A stretch of DNA of 64,000 nucleotides. It comes from Mesorhizobium sp. Pch-S (GTDB taxonomy: Bacteria > Pseudomonadota > Alphaproteobacteria > Rhizobiales > Rhizobiaceae). The stretch is taken from assembly GCF_004136315.1 (NCBI RefSeq), contig NZ_CP029562.1, positions 3,495,501-3,559,500 of the forward strand. Reading direction: 5' to 3'. Each line of letters begins with the position of its first letter. The first letter of the stretch is position 1. The translations under genes and the position numbers were made by a program. This document shows positions 1-8,286 of this stretch, one piece after another. Under the pieces are notes generated by a model. The model did no database searches and was not told the origin of the DNA. It saw only the letters and a list, made by a program, of their open reading frames with translations.

Positions 1-155
1 CCGCCGGTGACGATGCCAACCTTGCCTGTCGTCGCCCCGCCCGCGCGGGCGATCACCCGGCGCGCTGGCTGGGCATAATATTCCGGATGGGCGGCCACCA
101 GGCCTTCCAGCATTTCGTCGACATAGTCGGCGGGGTTGTTGAGGATTTTCTTCAT
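1..155 (-). CDS. DhaK-type dihydroxyacetone/erythrulose kinase, N-terminal fragment
   Basis: Only the first 51 codons lie inside the window; the gene continues beyond base 1. The translation starts MKKILNNPADYVDEMLEGL and reaches GKVGIVTGG, which matches the N-terminus of DhaK/DAK1 kinases, where this Gly-rich segment precedes the substrate-binding GGGSGHEP motif (just outside the window). The family phosphorylates short ketoses such as dihydroxyacetone or erythrulose. It starts 17 nt after the permease stop, with an AAGGAAA ribosome site, so it is the next gene of the same sugar operon. It could be a stand-alone kinase or the first half of a two-domain enzyme. The kinase family is well supported; the substrate is unknown. 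Confidence 0.8.
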   Translation of the reverse strand, partial: MKKILNNPADYVDEMLEGLVAAHPEYYAQPARRVIARAGGATTGKVGIVTG

Positions 156-172
156 CGCTGTTTCCTTCGGGA

Positions 173-1204
173 TCATGCGCTGAGGGACCGCGAGATGCGC
201 TCGCGATGGCGGGACAGGCGCTCAATGACGATCGGCAGGCCGGTGCCGACGATGATCAGGCCGCCAATGACCACCTTCTGCCAATATGACGGGACGCCTG
301 CCATCAGCAGCGTCGTGTTGATCATGGTGATGACGAAGACACCGAGCAGGGTACCAGTCACCGTGCCGTAGCCGCCGGTGATGCGAGCGCCGCCGAGTAC
401 CACGGCGGCAATCACGTTGAGCTCCATGCCGACGAGATCGAACGGATTGGCCATGCGCGACAGCGTCACGTGGGTCATGCCCGCCAGGCCTGCTATCGCG
501 CCGGCAAGGACGTAGATCATCACCTTGACGTGCCTGACCTTGATGCCGATGCGTTCAGCCGCCTCCTCCGAACCGCCGATCGCGTAGATCTTGCGTCCGA
601 ACAGGGTGAGGTTGATGAGGATGGCGACGACCGCCGCAACCCCGACCAGCACGAGGAACGAATAGGGTAGCGAGACCATCTGCCCGGCTGCATTCTCCAT
701 TCGAACCAGGACCTTTCGCGAGAAGGCGATGATTTCGCGCGGCACGGTCGTGATGTAGGTCGTGCCGAGGAAGGTCAGCAGCACGCCGCGGTAGAGGCTG
801 AGCGTGCCCAGGGTCACGATCAGCGTCGGCAGGCCGAGAATGCCGATGAGCAATCCGTTGAACAGGCCGAGCATGGCGCCGATCAACGCGCTGAGGGCGA
901 AGAAAGCGAAGATCGGCAGATCCACGTCCACACCGAGCACGATCTTCATCGTGGCATACATGGCGAAAGCGCCGATGGCCGTACAGGAGACATCGATGCC
1001 GCCCGATGCCAGCACCATCATCACGCCGAGCGCGAAGATGCCCGTTACCAGCGAGTTGCGCAGCAGATCGATCAGGGTCGCGACCGAAAAGAAGGCAGGA
1101 TTGATGATGCCGAGCACCAGCGCGAAAACCAGCACCGTGATGAGCACAACGCCCTGCGGCGTTGCCAGAATCCGGGCCAGAATCCGGGAAAGAGGCTTGC
1201 TCAT
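173..1204 (-). CDS. sugar ABC transporter permease, RbsC family
   Basis: A 343-residue, very hydrophobic protein with the BPD_transp_2 pattern of ribose-type permeases. The first membrane segment is near residues 15-35, and the conserved ASGGIDVS segment near residues 65-72 is diagnostic for RbsC-like permeases. It also has the family's Gly-rich AAVVLGGARITGG loop near residues 266-278. It should form the inner-membrane channel with the ATPase encoded immediately upstream. Its ATG overlaps the ATPase stop in an ATGA arrangement, implying translational coupling. A second RbsC-type permease is encoded in the same operon at 6429-7412, so the pore may be a heterodimer. Confidence 0.92.
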   Translation of the reverse strand: MSKPLSRILARILATPQGVVLITVLVFALVLGIINPAFFSVATLIDLLRNSLVTGIFALGVMMVLASGGIDVSCTAIGAFAMYATMKIVLGVDVDLPIFAFFALSALIGAMLGLFNGLLIGILGLPTLIVTLGTLSLYRGVLLTFLGTTYITTVPREIIAFSRKVLVRMENAAGQMVSLPYSFLVLVGVAAVVAILINLTLFGRKIYAIGGSEEAAERIGIKVRHVKVMIYVLAGAIAGLAGMTHVTLSRMANPFDLVGMELNVIAAVVLGGARITGGYGTVTGTLLGVFVITMINTTLLMAGVPSYWQKVVIGGLIIVGTGLPIVIERLSRHRERISRSLSA

Positions 1205-2715
1205 GCCCGGCCCTCCTTGATGACTTCGTTGTAGAGCCGGTCCTCATCGACATCGTTCGCGTCGAAGCGACCGGTGATTTTCCCGCGCACCATGACCAGG
1301 ATCGTGTCGGACAGCGCGATCGCCTCGCTGATGTCGTCGGTCACGACCATGACGGCCGTGCCGGATCGGCTCAGCGCGACCAGCAATTCGTGGATTTCGC
1401 GTTTCGAACCGACATCGACGCCGACAGTCGGGCCGTTGAGGATCATCAGTTTCGGGTTGCGCTCCATCCAGCGCGCCAGAACCACCCGCTGCTGGTTGCC
1501 ACCGGACAGGGTGGCGACGGAAGGCACTACGTCCGGGGTCTTGATGCGCAGTGCCTTGACCGCGTCACGCGCACGCTGAACAAGAGCACGCGCATCGATC
1601 AATCCTGCGCGCAGGTTCTTCTCCAGGCTGGAGACGACGATGTTGTCGCGAATGGTCTGGTTGAGGAACAAGCCTTCGGTCAGGCGATCTTCCGGAACAT
1701 AGGCGATGCCGTGATCGATGGCGTCGCTTTCGCTGGCGAAAACAACCGGCCGCTCTCCGATCTCGATGCGTCCTTCATCCGCCGCCAGGGTGCCGAACAG
1801 CGTAAGCGCCAGCTCGGTACGACCCGAGCCGAGAAGACCGACGACGGAGACGATCTCGCCAGGCCTGAGATCGATGTCGACATCGGCATATTCGCCGCGC
1901 CGTCCGAGTTTCCGGGCGGAAAGAAAGGGTGACGCCGGCTCAGCCTGGGCCCGCGGCAGGCGCTGGCTGTCGATCGAGCGCCCGGTCATCGCTTCGACGA
2001 GGCTTGCGGCATCGAATTCCTGGATTGGCCCTTCGACCACGACGCGGCCGTCGCGCAGCACGGTGATGGTATCGCAGATCGCGAAGACTTCCTCGATCTT
2101 GTGGCTGACGAACAGGAAGGCGACGCCTTCATCCCGCAATGCGCCGACGATTTCCAGCAGGCGCGCAACCTCGCTGCGGGTGAGCGCCGTCGTCGGTTCG
2201 TCCATCACGATGATGCGCGCGTTGTTGGCAAGCGCACGGGCGATCGCCACCAACTGCTTGGAGGCGACCGGCAGTCGCTCGACCGGGGTATCGGGATCGA
2301 TGTCGACGCGCATGCGCTTCAGCGTTTCGGTTGCAAGCGCGCGCCGTGCGCTGCGTCGATGCACCATGTCACGAGCCGTCACGGCGGCAAGAAACCCGAT
2401 GTTTTCCCAGACCGTGAGGTTCGGGAACAGCGAGAAATCCTGATAGATCACCGAAAGGCCGGCTGAGATCGCCGCCTTGGCGTCATTGCCCTGCCGTCTG
2501 CCTGCGATGGTCACCGTGCCTGCATCGGCGCCGACGACGCCGGACAGGATCTTGATCAGTGTCGATTTGCCGGAGCCGTTCTCGCCGGCGAGGCAGCGAA
2601 CCTCGCCCTCGGCGAGGGAAAGGCTCACATCTGCCAGGACGCGTACCGGACCATACGCCTTGCGTATGGCCCGCATCTCAAGCATGGCCGGTTTGTCTTT
2701 TGCTTCTGGTGTCAT
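1201..2715 (-). CDS. sugar ABC transporter ATPase, RbsA/MglA type (two NBDs)
   Basis: A 504-residue protein with two fused nucleotide-binding domains. The first has a canonical Walker A (GENGSGKST, residues 44-52) and an intact Walker B (IIVMDEPTTAL), but a degenerate signature (LPVASKQLVAIARAL). The second has the usual reduced P-loop (GSGRTE) and a good signature (LSGGNQQRVVLAR). Its Walker B, however, reads LMILNGPTVGVDVG: the Asp-Glu pair of the normal LDEPT is Asn-Gly. The catalytic glutamate is therefore missing from this site, unlike in the second RbsA-type ATPase of this window (46591-48144). It energises import with the two permeases and the binding protein around it. The start is 65 nt after the binding-protein gene. 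Confidence 0.93.
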   Translation of the reverse strand: MTPEAKDKPAMLEMRAIRKAYGPVRVLADVSLSLAEGEVRCLAGENGSGKSTLIKILSGVVGADAGTVTIAGRRQGNDAKAAISAGLSVIYQDFSLFPNLTVWENIGFLAAVTARDMVHRRSARRALATETLKRMRVDIDPDTPVERLPVASKQLVAIARALANNARIIVMDEPTTALTRSEVARLLEIVGALRDEGVAFLFVSHKIEEVFAICDTITVLRDGRVVVEGPIQEFDAASLVEAMTGRSIDSQRLPRAQAEPASPFLSARKLGRRGEYADVDIDLRPGEIVSVVGLLGSGRTELALTLFGTLAADEGRIEIGERPVVFASESDAIDHGIAYVPEDRLTEGLFLNQTIRDNIVVSSLEKNLRAGLIDARALVQRARDAVKALRIKTPDVVPSVATLSGGNQQRVVLARWMERNPKLMILNGPTVGVDVGSKREIHELLVALSRSGTAVMVVTDDISEAIALSDTILVMVRGKITGRFDANDVDEDRLYNEVIKEGRA

Positions 2716-2733
2716 AGGGCCTCCGCCACGACC

Positions 2734-2752
2734 GCCGGGCGCAAGGCCCGGC
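2734..2752 (-). other. GC hairpin between binding-protein and ATPase genes
   Basis: Inverted repeat with perfect 7-bp arms (GCCGGGC / GCCCGGC) and a 5-nt loop, lying in the 65-nt gap between the binding-protein stop and the ATPase start. There is no T-run, so it is more likely an mRNA-stabilising or attenuating hairpin than a full terminator. Similar hairpins follow the other sugar binding-protein genes at 48179-48269 and 62717-62750. Confidence 0.5.
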
Positions 2753-2780
2753 GATAGCTGGCGTCATTGGGAGCAGAGGG

Positions 2781-3779
2781 TCAGAACTTGTATTCGCCCA
2801 TGTTGTCCTTGGTCACGTCGACCCAGGCTTGGCCATAGATCACCTTCCCGGTGAGACGCACCTTGTTGTAGCCCTCGACGCCGAGATCCATGCCGTCGGT
2901 GACCTCCTTGCCTTCGATCGCCATGGCCGCGACCTTGTTCATGGCGATGCCTGCCTTGGCCGGATCCCAGAACGAGATCATGTTGATCTCGCCGCTCTCC
3001 AGATAAGGTCCGGCGACCGAGACGAGGCTGGTGCCGACGATCGAAACCTTGCCGGTCAATCCTGCTTCTTCCACCGCGAGGGCGGCGCCGACGACGTCTT
3101 CACCGGCCGACCCCTGGATACCCTTCAGGTTCGGATAGGTGCGCAGCAATTCCTTGGTCTTCTGGTAGGCGACCTGCTGCTGCTCGGTGCTTTCGATCTT
3201 GTCGGCGACCAGTTTCATCTTGGGGTACTTGGCTTTCTGGTAAGCGATCGCGGCGTCCACCCATTCGTTATGGGTCTTGGCGCTCAGATTGCCGACGAAA
3301 ACCGCATACTCGCCTTCACCGCCCATTGCCTTGGCAAGCGCTTCCATGAGGTGTTCGCCATAAGCGGCATTGTCGAAAGCTTCGACGTCGTAGGTGACGT
3401 TCTTGAGGCTTGATGCCTCGTGGCCAACGACCTTGATGCCTTGGCCAAGCGCTTTGGCCAGGACCGGTTCCAGCGCCTCGGGCGAATTCGGCACCACGGT
3501 GATGGCGTCGACCTTCTTGGCAATCAGGTCTTCGATCATCTGCACCTGAAGTGCGGCATCGGCCGAAGCCGGGCCGACCTGCGAGGCATTTTGCCCGGTG
3601 TCCGCCGCATACTGCTTGACGCCTTCTTCCATGCGGTTGAACCAGGCGATGCCGGAGAGCTTCACCACCGTGACGATCGTATGCTTGGCATCCTGGGCAT
3701 TGGAAGCCACCATGGCTCCTCCGAGCAGCATGGCGCCCAACGCCGCTCCCGCTGCCATTTTCTTGAAGTTGAAAGTCAT
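2781..3779 (-). CDS. periplasmic sugar-binding protein, LsrB/RhaS-like
   Basis: A 332-residue secreted protein. A signal peptide covers about residues 1-28 (positive MTFNFKK, hydrophobic core, likely cleavage after SNA). The mature part is a type I periplasmic fold (Peripla_BP_4). Segments such as GSAGEDVVGAALAVEEAGL and ISFWDPAKAGIAM resemble LsrB/RhaS receptors for autoinducer-2 or deoxy-sugars more than ribose-binding protein. It delivers the ligand to the permeases of this operon. A TGGAGGACTT ribosome site precedes the ATG. The 56-nt gap to the upstream kinase gene holds nothing else obvious. The ligand cannot be told from sequence; the linked kinases suggest a small sugar or polyol. Confidence 0.9.
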   Translation of the reverse strand: MTFNFKKMAAGAALGAMLLGGAMVASNAQDAKHTIVTVVKLSGIAWFNRMEEGVKQYAADTGQNASQVGPASADAALQVQMIEDLIAKKVDAITVVPNSPEALEPVLAKALGQGIKVVGHEASSLKNVTYDVEAFDNAAYGEHLMEALAKAMGGEGEYAVFVGNLSAKTHNEWVDAAIAYQKAKYPKMKLVADKIESTEQQQVAYQKTKELLRTYPNLKGIQGSAGEDVVGAALAVEEAGLTGKVSIVGTSLVSVAGPYLESGEINMISFWDPAKAGIAMNKVAAMAIEGKEVTDGMDLGVEGYNKVRLTGKVIYGQAWVDVTKDNMGEYKF

Positions 3780-3835
3780 AAGTCCTCCACCACTCTTCTT
3801 GTTTGCTCGTTGCAGCCCGTTGCGCAGGGCTGTTT

Positions 3836-5332
3836 CTACCTGCCGAGCCCCACCGTCAGATCCTTCGTCCTGGCGTAGAGCTCCCTGTAGGTCCGATAGC
3901 CGGATGCATAGACAGACCGGTTTCGCGCGTCCGGCTCGATTTCGCGCTCAACCGGATTCCAGTTCTGGATATCGCCGCGCCGGGCATCGCCCACGGCGAC
4001 GGATGCGAGGAAGGCATTGCCAAGGGCCGCACCGATGGTCTTGGCGCATACAGTCTGTCGCCACCCGGTGACGTCGGAGATCGCCTGGGACCAGACACGG
4101 TTCTTGGTGCCGCCGCCGACTGCCGCAATGCGCTGCAGTGGCGCGCCGGCATTCCGGTACGTCTCGACAATGTCGTTGACGCCGTAGGCGATACCCTCAA
4201 GCAGGCCACGGTAGATGTCGGCACGCCGGTGGGTGAGATCCAGACCGAACACCATGCCCTTGGCATGGGGGTCGTGGATCGGCGTGCGCTCGCCCGAGAA
4301 ATAGGGAAGGACCACAACGCCGTTTGCCCCAACCGGGGATGTCTCGGCTTCTTCAGCGAGCTGCCGCAGGGCGGACTGGGGATCGAGCTCGCGGGCGAAC
4401 TGTTCCTGGAACCAGCGCGTCAGCGTGCCACTGGTCGAGGTGCCGGACATGCACGTATGCTGTCCCTCGAACAGCCATGGCGCGTACCACAGCCTCGGAT
4501 CCTCGACCCGGCTGTCGGTGACGAGGATGATGAACATGGTCGAACCGTACATCATCATCATCTCACCGGCGCCGAGAACGCCGACGCTGACGGCTTCGGA
4601 TGCCGCATCGATGGTTCCGGCAGTAACCGGTGTCCCGACCGCGAGACCCGTCGCCTCGGCGGCAGCCTGACTTACGGTCCCGGCGATATCGGTCGTCCAG
4701 AGCAGTTCCGGAAGGCGCTCGGGCGCGATGATGCGCTCGGCATAGCGATCATTCCATTGATGCGTGCGCACATCATAGAGCGGACTCGAGCTGCCGGCCG
4801 AATAGTGATCGATCACATAGCGACCGGTCAGCCGATGGATGAGAAAGGACGACGAGTTGAGGACCTTGTGGGTGCGTGCATAAAGATCGGGCCGGTTCTT
4901 CTTCAACCACAGGATCTTCGGTCCGACCGACTGTGATGTGAGTGAATTGCCGCCCGATCGGATCAGCTCTTCAAGACCGATCTCATTCGTGAGTTCCTCG
5001 ATCTCGACTGCCGCGCGAGTGTCGACACCGTAGAGCACGGCGTTCATCAGCGGTTCGCCGTCGGCATCCACCGGCAGCATGCACGGACCAATGCCGCTGG
5101 TTCCGACCGAGCGGATATCGGCGGGGGCAACGCCGCTCGTTGCGATCAACTCCTTGCTGATCGAGCAGAATTCGAGCCACCAGTCGCGCACGGCGTCGTG
5201 CTCGGCCCAACCCGGACGCGGCACGAGCATCTTGTGCGGCCGCGTCGCGGTCGCGGCGATGACACCGTGACCGTCGACGAGGACGCCCTTGGACTCGTAT
5301 GTCCCGATATCGATTCCAAGATAGTATGACAT
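3836..5332 (-). CDS. FGGY-family carbohydrate kinase
   Basis: A 498-residue kinase of the xylulose/glycerol/erythritol kinase family. The N-terminal phosphate-binding motif is LGIDIGT (residues 4-10). The GTIDAASEAVSVGV segment carries the conserved catalytic Asp, and a C-terminal GGGTKNRVWSQ motif forms the ATP site. The reading frame runs 43 codons further upstream, but that part overlaps the M42 gene and has no family similarity. The ATG at 5332 shares one base with the upstream TGA stop (TGATG), which fits a coupled start. It should phosphorylate the imported sugar or polyol. Substrates of FGGY enzymes cannot be assigned by eye. Confidence 0.92.
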   Translation of the reverse strand: MSYYLGIDIGTYESKGVLVDGHGVIAATATRPHKMLVPRPGWAEHDAVRDWWLEFCSISKELIATSGVAPADIRSVGTSGIGPCMLPVDADGEPLMNAVLYGVDTRAAVEIEELTNEIGLEELIRSGGNSLTSQSVGPKILWLKKNRPDLYARTHKVLNSSSFLIHRLTGRYVIDHYSAGSSSPLYDVRTHQWNDRYAERIIAPERLPELLWTTDIAGTVSQAAAEATGLAVGTPVTAGTIDAASEAVSVGVLGAGEMMMMYGSTMFIILVTDSRVEDPRLWYAPWLFEGQHTCMSGTSTSGTLTRWFQEQFARELDPQSALRQLAEEAETSPVGANGVVVLPYFSGERTPIHDPHAKGMVFGLDLTHRRADIYRGLLEGIAYGVNDIVETYRNAGAPLQRIAAVGGGTKNRVWSQAISDVTGWRQTVCAKTIGAALGNAFLASVAVGDARRGDIQNWNPVEREIEPDARNRSVYASGYRTYRELYARTKDLTVGLGR

Positions 5333-6432
5333 CAGGTGTAGAGATCGCGATCGAGGCTGAACTTGGAATCGATCCGCCGGATACCGGCGACCAGCAGCCT
5401 GGTCAGCCCTTCGAGGTCGCGCAGGTCGCACATTTCGAGCGCCGTATGGGTGTAGCGGCAAGGGAAGCAGAGATCGATGCAGGCGACCCCTTCGCCGACC
5501 AGCTGCACATAGGATGAATCGGTCAGCGCGCCGGTGTGTGCCGTGCGCTGCAGGTTGATGTCCTCGGCTTTCGCGGTCTCGTCGAAAAGACGCGGCAGAG
5601 CCGGGTGCGGGATCGTTCCGTTCAGCGTGCCGCGGCCGTGGAAGGAATAGAGAGCCATGGCAGGTCCCGCGCCCAACTCGACCTCGCCGCGATGCGCCAT
5701 GTCAGGGGTGTCGGAGTTGAGCGCGAGATCCAGCTGGATCGCGATGTCGGGCTTGATTGCCTGGGCCGCGACCATTGCGCCGCGCAGGTTGAATTCCTCC
5801 AGAACGGCGAAGACGAAATGCACGGTCGGCCGGGCGTCGCTCCTGGCAAGCTGGCGTGCGACCTCCATGACGACGGCACACCCGGCGCGGTCGTCGACGG
5901 AGGTTCCGATCAGACGGTTTTCGTTGAGATGGATGACGCGTGGATCATAGACCACGGGCGTTCCGATCTCGATACCCAGGGCACGCACCGCGTCGGCATC
6001 CTGGGCGCCGACATCGATGAAGAGATCGGCATAGGGTGTGACCTTGTATTTCTCTTCGGCCGGCGTGGCGTGATGGCTCTTGTTGGCGATGACGCCGTGC
6101 ACGTCCTTGCCCTCGCCAACGCAGAACAGAACCGCCTGCGCTGGCAGGGCTTTTTCCGGAATGCCGCCGAGACGCTCGATGCGGACCAGGCCGTTGGCTT
6201 CTATCTTGCGCACGATGAAGCCGAGCTGGTCGATATGAGCGAACAGCATCACCGAGGGTGCTGCTTCATCACCTTCCAGCGTGGCGATCAGATTGCCGAG
6301 TTTGTCCGTGCGCAGTTTCAGCGGCAGGTCGGCAAGCTCGCGGGCGATCAGGCGGCGCACGCGATCCTCATGGCCCGACAGGCCAGGAGTGAGCATCAGG
6401 GTTTCGAGCAGGGAGCGGAGACGCGCCTTCAT
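5332..6432 (-). CDS. M42-family metallohydrolase, SgcX/FrvX-like
   Basis: A 366-residue protein with the full metal-site pattern of M42 (TET/glutamyl aminopeptidase) enzymes: FAHIDQLG (first His and Asp), VDDRAG (bridging Asp), LEEFNLRGA (catalytic Glu plus metal Glu), a LDLALNSD segment, and a C-terminal YTHTALEM His. It is therefore likely an active dinuclear zinc or cobalt hydrolase. M42 homologues encoded in sugar operons (SgcX, FrvX in E. coli) have long been annotated as glucanase or peptidase without a proven substrate. Here it sits between a permease (ATGA overlap) and the FGGY kinase, so it probably acts on an imported conjugate such as an aminoacylated or amide-linked sugar. That role is inference. 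Confidence 0.9.
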   Translation of the reverse strand: MKARLRSLLETLMLTPGLSGHEDRVRRLIARELADLPLKLRTDKLGNLIATLEGDEAAPSVMLFAHIDQLGFIVRKIEANGLVRIERLGGIPEKALPAQAVLFCVGEGKDVHGVIANKSHHATPAEEKYKVTPYADLFIDVGAQDADAVRALGIEIGTPVVYDPRVIHLNENRLIGTSVDDRAGCAVVMEVARQLARSDARPTVHFVFAVLEEFNLRGAMVAAQAIKPDIAIQLDLALNSDTPDMAHRGEVELGAGPAMALYSFHGRGTLNGTIPHPALPRLFDETAKAEDINLQRTAHTGALTDSSYVQLVGEGVACIDLCFPCRYTHTALEMCDLRDLEGLTRLLVAGIRRIDSKFSLDRDLYT

Positions 6433-7412
6433 GAGGGCTTGGCCTTTCGTTGGAACAGCGTGGCAAAACCGACCGATCCGGCAGCCGCGCGCAGTGACAT
6501 GACGGCCACCAGAAGGCCGCCGAAGAAAAGATCGCGTGAGAACGCGCTGAAGGAGAGGCTGTTCAGCCCGCTCGAGATGAACTGCAGGCTGATCACCGCC
6601 AGCACCACGCCAGCGACGGTGCCGAAACCGCCCGCCGGGCTCACGCCGGCCAGGATGTTGATGAGGATCACCAGCAGCAGATAGGACGAGCCGTAGTCGG
6701 CATTGGCCGAGTTCACGCGGGCCAGCACGACAAGCCCGGCAAGTGCAGCGATGAAACCGGTGATGGCATAGATGCGGATCAGCAGTCCGCGTTCACGGAT
6801 GCCGGCAAATCTGGCGGCGACCGGATTGGCACCGAAGAGCCGCAACCTCAGACCAACTGGCGTTCGTCTCAACAGGACGGAAAGCGCCAGCGCAACGAGG
6901 GCGAAGAGCAGCAGCGGCAGAGGCAGGATGCCGCCAATCGACCAGTTGCCGAAAGCCGTGTACCAATCCGGCAAACCGGTGATCGCCGGACCACGGGTGA
7001 TGGCAATGCCGAAGCCGGCAAAGAGCTGCATCGTGCCAAGGGTGGCAAGGATCGGTGGTAGCCGCAGATAGGCAATCAGAAAGCCATTGAACGCGCCGCA
7101 TGCCGTGCCCACGGCGAGTGCGGCGGGGATGGCAAGCCAGGCCAGTTCGGGCGCGGCTTTCATGATGACGGCAGCTGTGATGGCGGCAAGGTTCGCGGTG
7201 GCCACCACAGAGAGGTCGATGCCGCCTGATATCATCGTCGGCAGCACCGCCAGCGCCAGCAGCCCGAACTCGGGAAACTGGAAGCCCATCGAGTTCAGAT
7301 TGGTCGCGGTCAGGAAGCTCGGGGAGGCCACGGCCAGCACGGCGAAGATCAGCACTGTCAGAACAGCGAGGCTCTTCAGGTAGCTGTTCGTCGTGTCTTG
7401 TCTGGCGTTCAT
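6429..7412 (-). CDS. sugar ABC transporter permease, RbsC family (second in operon)
   Basis: A 327-residue hydrophobic protein of the RbsC family, with the typical MISGGIDLSV motif near residue 60 and a C-terminal Gly-rich INILAGVSPAGGFG loop. I place the start at 7412 rather than at the ATG four codons upstream, because the upstream ATG overlaps the GGGAGGAA ribosome site that serves the second ATG. Its stop overlaps the M42 start (ATGA). It should pair with the other permease (173-1204) and the RbsA-type ATPase. Two different RbsC-like proteins with one ATPase and one receptor is the pattern of LsrC/LsrD-type heterodimeric importers. Confidence 0.92.
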   Translation of the reverse strand: MNARQDTTNSYLKSLAVLTVLIFAVLAVASPSFLTATNLNSMGFQFPEFGLLALAVLPTMISGGIDLSVVATANLAAITAAVIMKAAPELAWLAIPAALAVGTACGAFNGFLIAYLRLPPILATLGTMQLFAGFGIAITRGPAITGLPDWYTAFGNWSIGGILPLPLLLFALVALALSVLLRRTPVGLRLRLFGANPVAARFAGIRERGLLIRIYAITGFIAALAGLVVLARVNSANADYGSSYLLLVILINILAGVSPAGGFGTVAGVVLAVISLQFISSGLNSLSFSAFSRDLFFGGLLVAVMSLRAAAGSVGFATLFQRKAKPS

Positions 7413-7438
7413 GTTTCCTCCCACTCGCCGCGCCGGTC

Positions 7439-8248
7439 TCAGTGACCCCGCGCAGTCTTGACGATGCGCATGAACTCCTTGGCCCGTTCCGGATCGACAG
7501 CCTTCCAGGTGTCGCCGTCGATCTTCAGCGAAGAGCCGACGATGCAGCCGTCCGCGATCTTGAGGATGTCGGCGACGGTGTTGTGGCGCACCCCGGTATT
7601 GGCGAGCACCGGTGTGGTCGACAGGACCGCCTTCACCGATTCCAGCGCGTTCATCTCCGCTGCCTCGCCAGTGATGGCTCCGGAGACGAGAACGGCATCG
7701 GGGATGGAAGAGAAGACCGCCGAGCGTGCGCGATCGGCGAGCGCGCGGCGGTCAAGGGAGTCGGCGAATTCAGCCGACACGTTATAGAGCATTACCAGAT
7801 CGGCACGGTTCAGCCTGTTGCGATAGCGCATCGCGGCGCCGGCGTTCGGCTCCCACGGACCCATGTCGGACGCGTAGGTGCCGGTGAAGATTTCGCGTAC
7901 GAAGGACGCACCGGTGGCCGCCGCAAGCGCAACCGTGCTGGTCGGATCCCACAGCACGTTGACGCCGAACGGCTTTTCGATCTCGGAGCGCAGCTGGCCG
8001 ATGACATAGGCCATGGTCGCGGTCGAGGCGACGTCGACCTTGAGCTCATAGGGGCGGTCGTTCTCATTGCCGAACATGACGGCATCGACATCGGCGGCCT
8101 GGAGCGCCTTGAGGTCGCGACGCGCCGCTTCCACGATGCCGTCGATACCCGCCTCGGCATCGTAAAGGGGGGTGCCGGGCAGCGGGTTCAGGTGCACCAT
8201 GGCGATGATCGGTTTCTTGCCGCCGAACAGCGCGTTGAATTTGCTCAT
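7439..8248 (-). CDS. BtpA/SgcQ family protein
   Basis: A 269-residue TIM-barrel-like protein of the BtpA family: IAMVHLNPLPGTPLYD near the N-terminus, a central FGVNVLWDPTSTVALA, and a C-terminal VLANTGVRHNTVADIL followed by GCIVGSSLKIDG, a phosphate-binding-like end. BtpA was first described as a photosystem I biogenesis factor in cyanobacteria; the enterobacterial homologue SgcQ is encoded in a sugar operon. The function in bacteria without photosystems is unknown, and a sugar-phosphate aldolase or epimerase-like role is a guess from the fold. I start it at 8248 (MSKFNALFGGKK); the 46 upstream codons overlap the regulator gene and are not conserved-looking. Confidence 0.88.
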   Translation of the reverse strand: MSKFNALFGGKKPIIAMVHLNPLPGTPLYDAEAGIDGIVEAARRDLKALQAADVDAVMFGNENDRPYELKVDVASTATMAYVIGQLRSEIEKPFGVNVLWDPTSTVALAAATGASFVREIFTGTYASDMGPWEPNAGAAMRYRNRLNRADLVMLYNVSAEFADSLDRRALADRARSAVFSSIPDAVLVSGAITGEAAEMNALESVKAVLSTTPVLANTGVRHNTVADILKIADGCIVGSSLKIDGDTWKAVDPERAKEFMRIVKTARGH

Positions 8249-8286
8249 TTTTGGTATTGCCTTTCTGCGTTGCGGGTGACGAGACG

